A stretch of DNA of 64,000 nucleotides from Alteromonadaceae bacterium XY-R5 (GCA_001660395.1 LXWE01000001.1:124001-188000), one strand, 5' to 3'; positions 19,259-28,588 are shown, counted from the first letter of the stretch. Program-made: numbers and translations. Notes: generated from the letters alone by a model not told the origin.

Positions 19259-21652
19259 TCAGCGATTCTGCAAACGATTGTAATCCAGCCAGCCGCTGGC
19301 AACAGGGTCGTGCTGCTGGTAGGCCTGATTTAATCTGTCACTAAACGCCCAAAAGTTCGGATCGGTGCGACGCACCGCTATCCTGTCCAGCAGCTTTTCA
19401 TAATCGGTTTCTGTTTGCATTTCCTGGGCGCGGGCCACCACGGCCGCCAAATCCTGCTCTTTTATGTACCAAAACGCGCCCGGATAGCTGCCGAGTAAAC
19501 CATGCACTAAGGTCACATCATCTTCAGAGGGCTGACGGTTGGCCTCTTCATCAAACAAACTGGAAATATTGTAATGGGCACTGTTGCGCACCAGGGTAAA
19601 GATTTCGGCTTTACCACCGTCGGCAGGCTCGACCATGATCATGGTCAGCTCAGGTAACAATGCTGCACGCAGGCCACGAATATGATTTAACTCTTTGAGC
19701 AAGGCGATGCTGTTGGCGCCAAGCTCCGAATCGTCAAGACTATATGCATTTGGCTGCACACTGGCTAAACGGGTTGCCAGCATCTGATACAGTTCCTGTT
19801 TGGGCGTATCGCTGTGATACTCAATTCCGGTGGGCTGAGTAAAGGGATTGATATCGCCGCCAATAAACTGAGTTAACTGAGGCCCGGCGTGTTGATACCA
19901 GCTTTCGAACTCCTGATGCCGTGTTTCGGGTGGCAGCAACGCGAGGAAATTAGACTCACCTTCCATACGCAGAAAATCCATGTAAAGTCGGGTCAGTAAC
20001 TGATGACCATAATTACCGTACACATCAAACCCCGCCACCAGTAAATAATGAATGCGCTCAAATAAGGCATAATCGATGATCCAGGCCGTTTTTGGCGGCT
20101 CACCCACCAGCCCTTTGACGACAGTAGCATTATCAAAATGACGGAACACCGTCAGACTGGCATTGGAATTTTCTCCGTCGCCGTCCCAAATACCATCCAG
20201 AGTCAAATGTTCACCATTGGCAAAATTATCATTCATAAACTGGCTGCGGGCGCGCATATAATCGCCCTGATGCGCGGCATATTTAAGCCAGGTCACCGCC
20301 AGTGCCGTGCTTTCCTGCTCCGCGGGCATGGTCAGATTCTGCCGTTGAGAGCGATAGAAATGGGCAATATCCGGATCTTCCGCCAGCTCAGGTCGCACAA
20401 AGTAAACCCAGAACCTGTCGTTGATTACGTTTAACGCTACCTGACCTCGACACACGGGGCCTTTGATAAAGCCCATAATGGTATTTTCTGCCCGTTCCAG
20501 CATGAAGCGATAGCGACTGCCCGGCGGCAGTTCAGCAAATGCAGTAAGCGGATTGGCGGCAATGTCAGGCGCATATCCCGGCAATTGCGTGGGAGAAAAC
20601 TGGGCCTGTACAAACCAGGATTGCCATTTTTCCCACAACGCAGTGTCGAGTGCGTAGGGCATGTGGGTTTTATCGACGATAGTGGCAGTGACCGGCTGAA
20701 ATCGGTAATAGACTCGCTCTGCTTTGGGATCATCAAACGGCCGACGCGTCGCAATAACGTCCAACGCTTGTCCAGGCGGTGTGCGAGAGCGGATCAAATT
20801 ATAAAACTGTGGCTGCTTATCTGCCTCTGCGGTGTCAGCGAAATACAGGTGAGATGCAAACAAATGCTCATAAATATAGCGGGCGCTGAGCTGACGCTTG
20901 AGGCTATCTTCATTTAGAAACTGCTCCCATTTATTGACCTGAGCAAGTTCAGACACTGGTAGCGACTCGGGCGGCGGCAGATATGCACCGCTTTTTAGCC
21001 AGGCCAGCATGGCACTGTGCTCTGACGGGCTCAGCCCGGGCAAACCATAAGGCATGCCTGCCAATGGCTGGCTTTGTTCGTAGTGTTGCATTTCCTCTAC
21101 CGTCGGGCATTGCTGCTGGCGATCGAGGCTGAAATCGAAGTGATTATCCAGCAGCTTCTGTTCAGGTAAGGGATATTGCTGTTTAAGCAGCAGCATACGC
21201 GCCAGTACCGATGCCTGGGTATTGGCTTCAGAGGTTTGCTCACGCTCATTTAATACCGGGAAAAATCCCCGCTCGCGCCATTGCTGAGTACCAAAGGCAT
21301 CGATGAACAAGCGGTTCGGGGTGTCGGCCACCAGTCGGGTACCGTTATACACTTTGGTTTTATTTCCGCCCCGCTCAATTCCCTCTGGCGAAGTCAGTTT
21401 TAATTGGCAGGGTGCGTCATAACAGGCATGGCATACAACACAGCGGCTATTGATAATAGGTTCAATGGCATCCTGATATACCAAAGCTGGCACAAACGGA
21501 TCGCCCAAGGTCTCGATGGCCTGTTCCCGCTGCTCGACCTGACTTTGCCCAAACTGTTGGTCTAAATCTAAACTGGCAAACAAGGCACAGCCGGAACAAA
21601 ACAGCAGCACAAGCAGCCCGACGTATCTCCAGTTAACGTGTTTGAACATCAT
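19259..21652 (-). CDS. cti: Fatty acid cis/trans isomerase
   Basis: This 797-residue periplasmic enzyme isomerises cis-unsaturated membrane fatty acids to the trans form under solvent or heat stress. A signal peptide with a lipobox-like CSGC lies at 19-22, and a c-type heme site CVVCH is at residues 71-75, the hallmark of Cti. Other Cti-like features are FPVLNE, AGMPYGLPGLS and the C-terminal LVRNSAHYNIS. The length is normal for the family. A long AT-poor leader is absent and the gene appears to be a single transcription unit. Confidence 0.9.
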   Translation of the reverse strand: MMFKHVNWRYVGLLVLLFCSGCALFASLDLDQQFGQSQVEQREQAIETLGDPFVPALVYQDAIEPIINSRCVVCHACYDAPCQLKLTSPEGIERGGNKTKVYNGTRLVADTPNRLFIDAFGTQQWRERGFFPVLNEREQTSEANTQASVLARMLLLKQQYPLPEQKLLDNHFDFSLDRQQQCPTVEEMQHYEQSQPLAGMPYGLPGLSPSEHSAMLAWLKSGAYLPPPESLPVSELAQVNKWEQFLNEDSLKRQLSARYIYEHLFASHLYFADTAEADKQPQFYNLIRSRTPPGQALDVIATRRPFDDPKAERVYYRFQPVTATIVDKTHMPYALDTALWEKWQSWFVQAQFSPTQLPGYAPDIAANPLTAFAELPPGSRYRFMLERAENTIMGFIKGPVCRGQVALNVINDRFWVYFVRPELAEDPDIAHFYRSQRQNLTMPAEQESTALAVTWLKYAAHQGDYMRARSQFMNDNFANGEHLTLDGIWDGDGENSNASLTVFRHFDNATVVKGLVGEPPKTAWIIDYALFERIHYLLVAGFDVYGNYGHQLLTRLYMDFLRMEGESNFLALLPPETRHQEFESWYQHAGPQLTQFIGGDINPFTQPTGIEYHSDTPKQELYQMLATRLASVQPNAYSLDDSELGANSIALLKELNHIRGLRAALLPELTMIMVEPADGGKAEIFTLVRNSAHYNISSLFDEEANRQPSEDDVTLVHGLLGSYPGAFWYIKEQDLAAVVARAQEMQTETDYEKLLDRIAVRRTDPNFWAFSDRLNQAYQQHDPVASGWLDYNRLQNR

Positions 21653-21765
21653 CTTCCCCTGTTAATCTCACAGCCGATTGGCTTCTAGCATAGCGTATTT
21701 ATACCACCAAACCGACCTGCTAACGTGATAAGAGGATGATATTCAACGCGTTACAGCATAGCGCT

Positions 21766-22482
21766 TTATTTACCCTGAAAGTGCCAGCCACCGTCCTGAT
21801 GAAAGATCATCTGCTTGGCCATACCACCGTCGACAACAATATCCTGTCCCGTAATGAAGCTGCTTTTTGGATCGCATAAAAAGGTAACCGCATTGACTAT
21901 GTCATCAGTATGGCCAACCCGTCCAACGGGATGCTGAGACGCATCGGCACCCGTCAATTCATCGCCTGTGGTATCAATCCAGCCAGGGGAAATACTGTTA
22001 ACCCGCACCTTGCCTGCCAGAGAGATCGCCATGGCGTGGGTAAGTGCACTAATGGCGCCTTTGGCCGCAGAATAACTCTCGGTATTGGCCTGGCTCATAA
22101 AGCTGCGGGTAGACGATATATTAACGATACTCGCCTGCGCGCTGAAAAAGGGAGTAAATAGTTGTGTCAGCAAAAACGGGGCGCTTACGCCTACTTTCAA
22201 TACATAATTAAAATCATCGTAACTGCAGTTTTCTAACCCACCGCGAGATAGGCAGGCATTATTGATCAGGTAATCGACCCGGCCGTAGTCAGCTATGACC
22301 CTATCGGCAAAGGCGCGAAGCACAGTCTCATCGGCGATGTCACCGACAAAATAAGGATTGTCCTGCACATCAATGCAACACACCTGCACGCCCTGCGCCG
22401 TAAAATAATTACAGATAGCTTGGCCAATTCCCTGGGCACCGCCCGTAACTACGGCGACTTTAGGTGTTTTCACGCTCATCAT
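21766..22482 (-). CDS. Short-chain dehydrogenase/reductase
   Basis: This 238-residue classical SDR has the cofactor loop TGGAQGIG (13-20), NNA (75-77), the catalytic Ser in NISSTRS (about 123-124), YSAAK (Y137, K141), SPGW and the C-terminal ITGQDIVVDGG. The Asp after the second strand (CIDVQD) favours NAD over NADP. The substrate is unknown. A run of genes on the same strand lies upstream, but no shared operon is certain. Confidence 0.9.
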   Translation of the reverse strand: MMSVKTPKVAVVTGGAQGIGQAICNYFTAQGVQVCCIDVQDNPYFVGDIADETVLRAFADRVIADYGRVDYLINNACLSRGGLENCSYDDFNYVLKVGVSAPFLLTQLFTPFFSAQASIVNISSTRSFMSQANTESYSAAKGAISALTHAMAISLAGKVRVNSISPGWIDTTGDELTGADASQHPVGRVGHTDDIVNAVTFLCDPKSSFITGQDIVVDGGMAKQMIFHQDGGWHFQGK

Positions 22483-22666
22483 CCCAACCTAATTGGCTTT
22501 CATTTGGTCTCGCTCAACATTGGTAAAAACGGGGCAAGACAGGTTAAAGCCACCATAGATAGTGTCAGTAAAACGTAAATTCAATCCCTTTGTGCAATTA
22601 ACATCCTTTTCGGGCCAGGCCTTTACAGATAATTCGGATTTTCCCTGATGCTTTACAACATCGATG

Positions 22667-22984
22667 TTATCGCTTAGTTGAACGCTGCCATTCTCGCATA
22701 AACAAAAATAACGGCAGGCCGAGGGAACCGCCAACAAGTATGGTCGCCAGCATCGCTAGCCAATAGTGAGCGATGTCATCCCGACGACCTTCATGCCAGA
22801 TAAACAGCAAAATACAGCCACCGGCAATCAGCACATCCAGCCAGGCAAACAGGCTGATTGGATTGGCATCAGCCGCGCGGATAAACCCACTAACATCTGC
22901 ACCATGCGCCAGTAACCAGGGTAAGAACGCCGCAAGCGGAAAACAGCTACCAAGCACACATAACAATCCGTACAGCCAGATCAT
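22667..22984 (-). CDS. DUF2834-family membrane protein
   Basis: The protein has 105 residues with three predicted membrane helices (about 1-25, 45-62 and 75-96). The conserved ANPISLFAWLDVLIAGG and the end GLPLFLFMRE match the DUF2834 family of small bacterial inner-membrane proteins, role unknown. The ribosome site AGGAG lies eight bases before the ATG. The gene starts 14 bp after the 45-residue gene upstream, so the two are probably one operon. Confidence 0.75.
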   Translation of the reverse strand: MIWLYGLLCVLGSCFPLAAFLPWLLAHGADVSGFIRAADANPISLFAWLDVLIAGGCILLFIWHEGRRDDIAHYWLAMLATILVGGSLGLPLFLFMREWQRSTKR

Positions 22985-22998
22985 GCTGCCACTCCTGT

Positions 22999-23136
22999 TT
23001 ACTGCTCTGGTTTATTGCTTCTGACAAAATGGGATATTCCCCAGAATAAAATGCCCACGCCGGCACATGAAAAAAAGAAAAACAACGACAGCCCGACTGG
23101 CGAACCCCAAGACATGATAAAAGCCAGAGTATCCAT
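22999..23136 (-). CDS. 45-residue single-span membrane protein
   Basis: This short gene begins at an ATG preceded by GGAGGGAGT and encodes a 45-residue peptide starting MDTLAFIMSWGSPVGLSL, with one or two hydrophobic segments and a basic tail ending SNKPEQ. The strong ribosome site, 14 bp spacing to the DUF2834 gene and codon use support it. Function unknown; it may be a partner of the DUF2834 protein. Confidence 0.65.
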   Translation of the reverse strand: MDTLAFIMSWGSPVGLSLFFFFSCAGVGILFWGISHFVRSNKPEQ

Positions 23137-23154
23137 ACTCCCTCCATTGAGGTG

Positions 23155-23655
23155 TTAACAGCGCAAGCGATTGCGCCACTGAATTAAAAAGAAAATAACC
23201 GCGCCCAGCAGCCCACTATACACACAAAACTGATGTAAATGTTCAATACTGATAACCCCTAACAAATCATTGTTCGGGCTAAACGGAAAATACGGCTGCA
23301 AATCTGCATGCATGATCCCATCTAGCAACACATGACTGCTACATCCCACGGCAGCGCTTAAGCTGGCAACCCACCAGGAAATGACAACAGGCTGCTGGGC
23401 TTTGCCGATCCCCAGTAGTCGCAGCCCAAGTTCTGACAGGTATTTACCCGATATTGCTGAAACGACCGCCAATAGCGCACAGCCAATAAAGGTATGACTG
23501 AATCCATGCAAATGCCCATTACCCGTTATCAGCACCCACAACGGCTGAATATCCATCACTATCTGTGCCCAGCCAAACACCATCAGGCTAAAACTGCTTT
23601 GTAACAGCGCTTTGATCAGTATTCCTGGCCCCATATGAAACGGTGTAAACGGCAT
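23155..23655 (-). CDS. Membrane-bound metal-dependent hydrolase-like protein (YdjM-like)
   Basis: The protein has 166 residues from the ATG at 23655, chosen because AAGGA lies five bases upstream; a longer frame exists but lacks a good site. It starts MPFTPFHMGPG and has conserved GFSHTFIG and GCSSHVLLDG segments, whose His/Ser/Asp pattern resembles the YdjM-type inner-membrane hydrolase family (PF04307-like), plus about four membrane helices. It lies 18 bp upstream of the 45-residue gene, same strand. Activity is unproven. Confidence 0.6.
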   Translation of the reverse strand: MPFTPFHMGPGILIKALLQSSFSLMVFGWAQIVMDIQPLWVLITGNGHLHGFSHTFIGCALLAVVSAISGKYLSELGLRLLGIGKAQQPVVISWWVASLSAAVGCSSHVLLDGIMHADLQPYFPFSPNNDLLGVISIEHLHQFCVYSGLLGAVIFFLIQWRNRLRC

Positions 23656-23784
23656 CTCCATCCTTATCAGCTTAACAATATTCTGCCCAGCATCCTTATT
23701 ACGCCAGGGCCTGATTAATACCACACATTGCAAGGTCTGCGACTAAAATTCAAATAATAGGTTTACCTGTACTTACCAGCTACC

Positions 23785-25293
23785 ATGTCTAGCGTCTCAA
23801 ATGACCCACAAGGCGTTTGCCCCTCATGCGCCATGCACATTCCGGCTTCTGCGACCTTATGTTATCACTGTGGTCAGAGCCTGATCACGCCGTCCCCCAT
23901 AAAGCGCTTTAGTCAGAAGTTCGCCATGTGGGTGGGTATTATCACTACCGCCTCCAGCCTGTTCTATGCTTTGCGGGAAGGCTATTACAGTATTCAACAG
24001 CGTCAGCAGCAACGAGAACAAATCCGTTCTTACCAACAGGTGGCTGAGCGTTTTATGCAAATGGACAACCTGACATATGCCGAACAAAGCTTACGTAAGG
24101 CGCTGGCGCTAAGCCCCGGAGATGTAGAAATGCAGTATCAGCTATTTATGCTGCAGGCACAGGGCATATTGCGAGATAAGGAACAGGGTTACGACGCAGC
24201 GGAATACGATCACGCCATTCCTAATCTGCTTTTAGAGGGATATCGATTGTTGCAAATGCCTTTTTCAAGCGCACGGCTGGCGCATATCATGACCACCCTG
24301 GGTCGCCTCCAATACTTTGATTATGCCCGCTCAGATGATAAAGGCATTACCCGACTTTTTAACGATGCATATCAATTAACGCCTGACGATCCAGGAGCAC
24401 AGTTTTATCTGGGCAGGTGGCTGCTTCAGGCGGAAATCGATGCAACGGGCGGTATCGAGTTAATGCAACAGAGCATTCAAAAAGCACCTGATAACCCACT
24501 GTTTTTGACTGAACTGGCAGAGATTTACATGAACAAACAGCAGTACGCCCAGGCCCTTCCACTGTATCGACAGGCGATTGCCATTTCAGATCAGCAAACA
24601 GAGTTAGGCGCAATTAGGGCGGCCAATGGCGCCAAAAGTCGTTTGGTGCAATTGTTACGTCGGGCAGATGAAAGCACACCAATCGATGCACCGCGTTTTT
24701 TACAGCTTAGTTCCGAACAGCTCGATGCCCTGCTGCAACAAGCTCTTTCGTTTGCCCCTACCAACCGCCACTTACAGCTGCTGGCCGCCCGCTTTTATGT
24801 GGCTCAACAAAATTACCTCAAAGCTAAAAAACTGCTGCAACCTCAACTTGAAGATAGTGAATTTATCAGCCTGGTGGAGCGAGGCTACAACCAACTCCAG
24901 GCGCAACTTTATATACAAATTTTACAGGCCACCAAAGCCAACCCTGACCTGTTACGTCAACTTCAAGATGCGATTCAGTATTACCATGACAACCGGGATT
25001 TTCGTACACTTCTGGAATGGGGCGTAGACAACGGCCCTCGATTTAAACTAGGGATTCGCTTTGATCTACGAAATAAAAATAAAGGCATAATGGTTGATCA
25101 GGTGTTTAGCGGCTACAGTTTTGCCAAAGCGGGAATTCAACCTGGCGACATGCTCACCAGCATTGCCCACAGGGACATACGCGATATAAACGACCTATTA
25201 CGTTTGTTGCCAAACTTTACATTAGGTGACGAACTCAGCCTCCAGGTCATTCGCGATCAACAATTGCAGAACCTGACGCTAACCTTAGAATAA
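23785..25293 (+). CDS. Zinc-ribbon, TPR and PDZ domain membrane protein
   Basis: The protein has 502 residues. The N terminus has a zinc ribbon (CPSC at 12-15 and CYHC at 27-30), then one membrane helix (about 50-68) followed by a basic coiled segment. A TPR-rich helical region (about 85-390, with PDDPGAQFYLGRWLLQA and NKQQYAQALPLYRQA) follows, and a C-terminal PDZ domain (about 415-502, with KAGIQPGDMLTSI). The topology suggests a membrane-anchored scaffold or chaperone-like protein. It is a single gene divergent from the YdjM-like group. No enzymatic residues are seen. Confidence 0.8.
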   Translation: MSSVSNDPQGVCPSCAMHIPASATLCYHCGQSLITPSPIKRFSQKFAMWVGIITTASSLFYALREGYYSIQQRQQQREQIRSYQQVAERFMQMDNLTYAEQSLRKALALSPGDVEMQYQLFMLQAQGILRDKEQGYDAAEYDHAIPNLLLEGYRLLQMPFSSARLAHIMTTLGRLQYFDYARSDDKGITRLFNDAYQLTPDDPGAQFYLGRWLLQAEIDATGGIELMQQSIQKAPDNPLFLTELAEIYMNKQQYAQALPLYRQAIAISDQQTELGAIRAANGAKSRLVQLLRRADESTPIDAPRFLQLSSEQLDALLQQALSFAPTNRHLQLLAARFYVAQQNYLKAKKLLQPQLEDSEFISLVERGYNQLQAQLYIQILQATKANPDLLRQLQDAIQYYHDNRDFRTLLEWGVDNGPRFKLGIRFDLRNKNKGIMVDQVFSGYSFAKAGIQPGDMLTSIAHRDIRDINDLLRLLPNFTLGDELSLQVIRDQQLQNLTLTLE

Positions 25294-25392
25294 TCCACAC
25301 AGGTATTTAACCACCCGTTGCTGCTTATTGATAAATAGCAAGTAAATACCTACAAGCGACTCTTTTCCCAGATGACGTTCCTTGTTATTTGC

Positions 25393-25716
25393 TTATACCC
25401 AGCTTAATTGAACAGTGAACCCAATAAAGCGCAGATACAATCCTTCTTCGGCATATCCCGGCCCCCACTGCTGTTCGCTGTGTTCATACTCTGTAGAGCC
25501 GCAATACTCTATATTAAACAACTTAAATCCATCAGATTTTAGCACTGCAATGATTTCTTCTACCTTTACCAGTAAGGTTTCAGACAGCGTATCCCTGCCT
25601 TGGCTTCTAGTTGATATAAAACATCTTCTAAGTTCAGTATTCAGACTTTCCGAAAGGTTGAGGATTGCTAAATACCGTTCTTCTTGTTTTAAATGCGTTA
25701 ACTCACGAAGTTTCAT
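25393..25716 (-). CDS. Hypothetical protein, possible fossil cassette gene at the distal array end
   Basis: This 107-residue cytosolic protein (MKLRELTHLKQEERYL...) is not recognised; the C-terminal half is aromatic (EEGLYLRFIGF). It reads in the same direction as all cassette genes and starts only four bases before the degenerate attC of C41, the way cassette genes do. No attC is visible after it: only an inverted repeat GGTATTTA/TAAATACC at about 25303-25357. It may be the last, now immobile, cassette or the chromosomal boundary gene. Confidence 0.55.
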   Translation of the reverse strand: MKLRELTHLKQEERYLAILNLSESLNTELRRCFISTRSQGRDTLSETLLVKVEEIIAVLKSDGFKLFNIEYCGSTEYEHSEQQWGPGYAEEGLYLRFIGFTVQLSWV

Positions 25717-25719
25717 ATT

Positions 25720-25831
25720 CTACCCCCTGCAAGATGGCCAATATATGCAGGCAACAATACCGAGCAGAGCGACAGGAGCCAACGTGTTTGTGTCCCAACG
25801 AGCGCTAGCGAGTGACTACAGCGGTTTGTTA
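25720..25831 (-). repeat. attC of C41, degenerate R'
   Basis: R'' GTTA is intact, but the R' end reads CTACCCC instead of TAACGCC. The inner arms resemble family 6. Probably inactive; it marks the distal end of the clear array. Confidence 0.7.
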
Positions 25832-26227
25832 GTGGACATTCCTCCCACGTAGCCAAACTTGTTTTTTGCCATCTGTGTCGAAAACTTCAATTTTGTCGTA
25901 GTTAACATTTAAAATTGAATATTTGTATTTAACAACATTTCCCAATTGAAAAAGGGATAATTCGAGGGTGTTTCCATTAATGCCCCAACTACCAATCAAA
26001 TTGTATTTTTGGGCATCACCAAACCCGGTATTTTGATCAAAACCGGATTCTTCGAAGACACATTCAACTGAAAAATCCTTCTTGAATGAACAAGATTGAG
26101 TATCTGAGTACGATTCTGAATTTTGCTCTGATTGCCAAGTACCTACAATGTTGTAGACATTGATGGTATTCGCTGTTGCGCATAAGGATAGACAGGAGTA
26201 AAAAAATGCTGCAATTCCAATTTTCAT
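25829..26227 (-). CDS. C41: exported lipocalin-like small protein
   Basis: The protein has 132 residues. A signal peptide (MKIGIAAFFYSCLSLCATA) is followed by a small beta-rich domain opening IVGTWQS, as in lipocalin-like or META-like proteins, with a Cys pair and repeated beta strands. Function unknown. The TAA stop codon is the TTA of the attC GTTA. The flanks carry an 11 bp inverted pair (AGTGGACATTC and GAATGTCCACT), the extended R''/R' of the cassette's own circular attC. Confidence 0.75.
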   Translation of the reverse strand: MKIGIAAFFYSCLSLCATANTINVYNIVGTWQSEQNSESYSDTQSCSFKKDFSVECVFEESGFDQNTGFGDAQKYNLIGSWGINGNTLELSLFQLGNVVKYKYSILNVNYDKIEVFDTDGKKQVWLRGRNVH

Positions 26228-26247
26228 TTACGCTACCGAATGTCCAC

Positions 26248-26341
26248 TAACACCCTGCTTAAGGGAAATAACACGTAGGCTAAAATACGGAGCGCAGCGA
26301 CGGGAGCCCACATGTAATTGTCCCACTTGCTTGGCTTGTTA
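26248..26341 (-). repeat. attC of C40, near family 2
   Basis: 94 bp; TAACACCC to GCTTGTTA; inner arms around GTAATTG. Confidence 0.88.
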
Positions 26342-26896
26342 GGTTTGTTCTTCTACTTCCTTCCAAGGTACGGTCATTAACTCTTCCCCAGCGTACCAAT
26401 TTCCGAACATTTTTACAGTGCAGCGCTGTAGGAACAAATCACCACTTTGTTTATTGGTACAAACTCCGTCAATATTTTCCTGAGAAAGTACGTAATAACG
26501 GCTGATGGTTTGTTTCATTTTTCCATTTACATTGGTGAAAAAGAGTACATCGCTAGAACCAGGAACAGACCAACGGCCATTTTGCTTTTGCGCCCAAAAA
26601 CAGGGTAAGCCTGCTGCATTGACTGCAGATTTTAGCTTTTCAAAATTTTGATCATTATCGTTAATGTTTATACGCTCGCCACCAGTCTCGACCCACCAAG
26701 GTTGAGGCCCCTTAAGGCACATATGCACTCTTTCATATTTCAATTGGTCGGCTAAAGTAAATAACTGAGATATTTCATCTCCTTTAACCCAAATAAGTGC
26801 ATAGTCTTGCATTTTTCCAGATGGCCAGTACGGATATGAGTAAGGCATCATCACCAAAGCAAGGGCAATACATCCAATAACAGCTAATTTCTTCAC
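26339..26896 (-). CDS. C40: single-span exported or anchored protein, unknown
   Basis: The protein has 185 residues from a GTG at 26896; longer frames would begin outside the cassette. The N-terminal hydrophobic segment (KKLAVIGCIALALVMM) is a signal anchor or signal peptide. The rest is soluble with several cysteines (HMCLKGPQPWW, LPCFWAQ, GVCTN, LQRC) that could form two disulfides, so it is probably periplasmic. Not recognised. The TAA stop is part of the attC. Confidence 0.7.
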   Translation of the reverse strand: MKKLAVIGCIALALVMMPYSYPYWPSGKMQDYALIWVKGDEISQLFTLADQLKYERVHMCLKGPQPWWVETGGERININDNDQNFEKLKSAVNAAGLPCFWAQKQNGRWSVPGSSDVLFFTNVNGKMKQTISRYYVLSQENIDGVCTNKQSGDLFLQRCTVKMFGNWYAGEELMTVPWKEVEEQT

Positions 26897-26905
26897 TGGA
26901 AAACC

Positions 26906-27017
26906 TAACACCCCGCTTAGGGGCAAAAACATGTGGGCTATAATGACGAGCGAAGCGAGGACAGCCCACGTGTTTTTGTCCCAGTGAGCGTCAGCGAACG
27001 ACTACAGCGGTTTGTTA
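26906..27017 (-). repeat. attC of C39, family 6
   Basis: 112 bp; starts GCTTAGGGGC, with inner arms GTGGGCT/AGCCCAC. Confidence 0.88.
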
Positions 27018-27392
27018 TATTTTTGGCTCTAACCTTGCTAATATCGCCGCTCTTATGTTTTTGTCACTATGCTCGTTTATTAAAAAGCACAGCCTTTCAA
27101 CAGCAGCTTTAAACCCATCTGCACACCCTTGACTTGCTGCTTCAGTTCCAGAACATACACTCGGTCCAATATTTGATGCCCAATCATCTGAAGTCGAGAA
27201 TTGTCTCATGACTCGCCACCAGGCTTTATCATAGTTTTCTATATAGCGTTCGATGTCTGATGTCCCTCTGAAACCTTCGTGATTACGCCCGTAGGAGAAC
27301 TTTGCTGGAACGTTAATTTGATGATTAAACCAAGCATCCATGGCAAAGCATTTTGCTGACATTAAAATAAAAAAGAACAAAAACTTCCGCAA
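27015..27392 (-). CDS. C39: small exported protein
   Basis: The protein has 125 residues, starting at TTG (GAGG seven bases upstream). The signal peptide MRKFLFFFILMSAKCFA is cleaved before MDAW. The mature part is helical with a Cys pair (SVCSG, GCADG) and a third Cys. Unknown family, probably periplasmic. The stop codon lies within the attC GTTA. Confidence 0.7.
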   Translation of the reverse strand: MRKFLFFFILMSAKCFAMDAWFNHQINVPAKFSYGRNHEGFRGTSDIERYIENYDKAWWRVMRQFSTSDDWASNIGPSVCSGTEAASQGCADGFKAAVERLCFLINEHSDKNIRAAILARLEPKI

Positions 27393-27408
27393 AATTCAAC
27401 CTCAAATA

Positions 27409-27474
27409 TAACGCCCAAAGCAGCGGCGCGCGTAGCGCGTCCAGCCCGCAGGGCGATGCTGGCTTTGTTTGTTA
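27409..27474 (-). repeat. attC of C38
   Basis: 66 bp; arms GCGGCGCGCG/CGCGCGT-like; unique in this array. Confidence 0.85.
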
Positions 27475-27479
27475 ACTGC

Positions 27480-28061
27480 TCACCGCAGACGATATTTCAT
27501 TGTTATACCCCAGCGCCCACCCTGAGTACCGCCAAAGTGAATATCACCCACATTAAAAAGCTTGGGGTACTGGAGTAAATCACCATTTTCAGCTGCTTCA
27601 GCATATAAATAAAGAGTGAAGACATACATTGCAGCTATGGAATTAAGGCAATTCTTTAAATTTGCCCTCTCAAAGTATTCATGCCTGTGATGTTTAACCT
27701 TGTTGTGATCTTGCCACCAGAAAGGAGGGTGATTCTCAGCCCAATCTTCCAAAGGGTGTAGTGTAAGACCGTGCTTTGGCATTAAAACTTCAAAGCGGAT
27801 AATTTCGGGATAAGCTCCAGTAACTTCTTGGAAATACTGATTTATTGAAGCTGCCGTTGAGTCGTGATTGAGAGATTTACAAATTTGCTTTAATACAACA
27901 TCAACTTCAGAGCATGCAGAAAGAAAAAGTCTTGCGATTTCTATTGAGAATGCCTCGTCGTTTCTTGAAAAATCAACGTATCTGGATAATTTTTCTAGAT
28001 CATCCTCTATAGCAAGAAAATAATTCCAATGAATTGGTGTTTCTACTCTTTGTATCCCCAT
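27480..28061 (-). CDS. C38: all-alpha HEPN-like protein
   Basis: The protein has 193 residues, cytosolic and mostly helical. The pattern FWWQDHNKVKHHRHEYFERANLKN is typical of a widespread HEPN-like helical family in which a KHxR segment precedes the last helices. It lacks the exact Rx4-6H RNase motif, so nuclease activity is not supported. Such proteins are often found in defence islands; a role in defence is only an inference. Confidence 0.6.
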   Translation of the reverse strand: MGIQRVETPIHWNYFLAIEDDLEKLSRYVDFSRNDEAFSIEIARLFLSACSEVDVVLKQICKSLNHDSTAASINQYFQEVTGAYPEIIRFEVLMPKHGLTLHPLEDWAENHPPFWWQDHNKVKHHRHEYFERANLKNCLNSIAAMYVFTLYLYAEAAENGDLLQYPKLFNVGDIHFGGTQGGRWGITMKYRLR

Positions 28062-28083
28062 GGCACTTAATATCCTTGGAAGT

Positions 28084-28147
28084 TAACACCCCAAGCAGGG
28101 GCAATTTTGAGCGCAGCGAGAAATAGTCCCACTGCCTTGGTTTGTTA
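28084..28147 (-). repeat. attC of C37, family 3
   Basis: 64 bp; core GCGCAGCGAGAAATAG. Confidence 0.9.
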
Positions 28148-28156
28148 TACCTCGCG

Positions 28157-28588
28157 CTACGCAAAGAAGTCTGACTTACGAAATATCAGCGGGCTCAGAT
28201 CTGTGCAAGCCTCTGGACCGGATAGTTGAGCGGTAACTAACACCTGCTCATTGAGTTCAGAAAAGCTTATTACTTCGCAGAGAAACACCCCGCTACACTC
28301 GCGAACAGCTGGCGTACCCAAGTCAGTTGAAAACAAGACAGCCTGATCTTTTTCAACCGTAACCTTCTGCTTACTGCCACCGAACTGGCGCGCAATTTCG
28401 GTTTGAGAGTCAGCCAGAAGACTCAGCGTAAAGCGACCTTCTTCGAGTAGTTTTTCAGTACCTAGCGCGCCTTTGGGTACAGAGATTAGAACATGGTCTT
28501 TTTCAACCTTCGTAAGCCATGCGATAGACATACCGACATAGTCATCTGCACTTCCGCAAAGGACTACACCAACTCCATTTACAAACAT
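28157..28588 (-). CDS. C37: flavin reductase-like (FMN-binding split barrel) protein
   Basis: The protein has 143 residues. The pattern GMSIAWLTKVEKDHVLISVPKG followed by FTLSLLADSQTEIARQFGG is that of the flavin reductase-like domain, which binds FMN and transfers hydride from NAD(P)H. At 143 residues it is a compact member. The substrate is unknown. A Cys (VLCGSAD) replaces part of the usual T-V-NG opening. The start ATG follows GTGAGGTATAAC in the cassette, with a weak ribosome site. Confidence 0.75.
   Translation of the reverse strand: MFVNGVGVVLCGSADDYVGMSIAWLTKVEKDHVLISVPKGALGTEKLLEEGRFTLSLLADSQTEIARQFGGSKQKVTVEKDQAVLFSTDLGTPAVRECSGVFLCEVISFSELNEQVLVTAQLSGPEACTDLSPLIFRKSDFFA

Noticed and set aside
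22489-22737. 82-residue leftward ORF
   Set aside because: TTG start without ribosome site, overlaps the DUF2834 gene by about 70 bp; at most a remnant of an exported protein.
22947-23147. 66-residue leftward ORF
   Set aside because: A shadow of the 45-residue membrane gene (22999-23136), which has a strong ribosome site in another frame.
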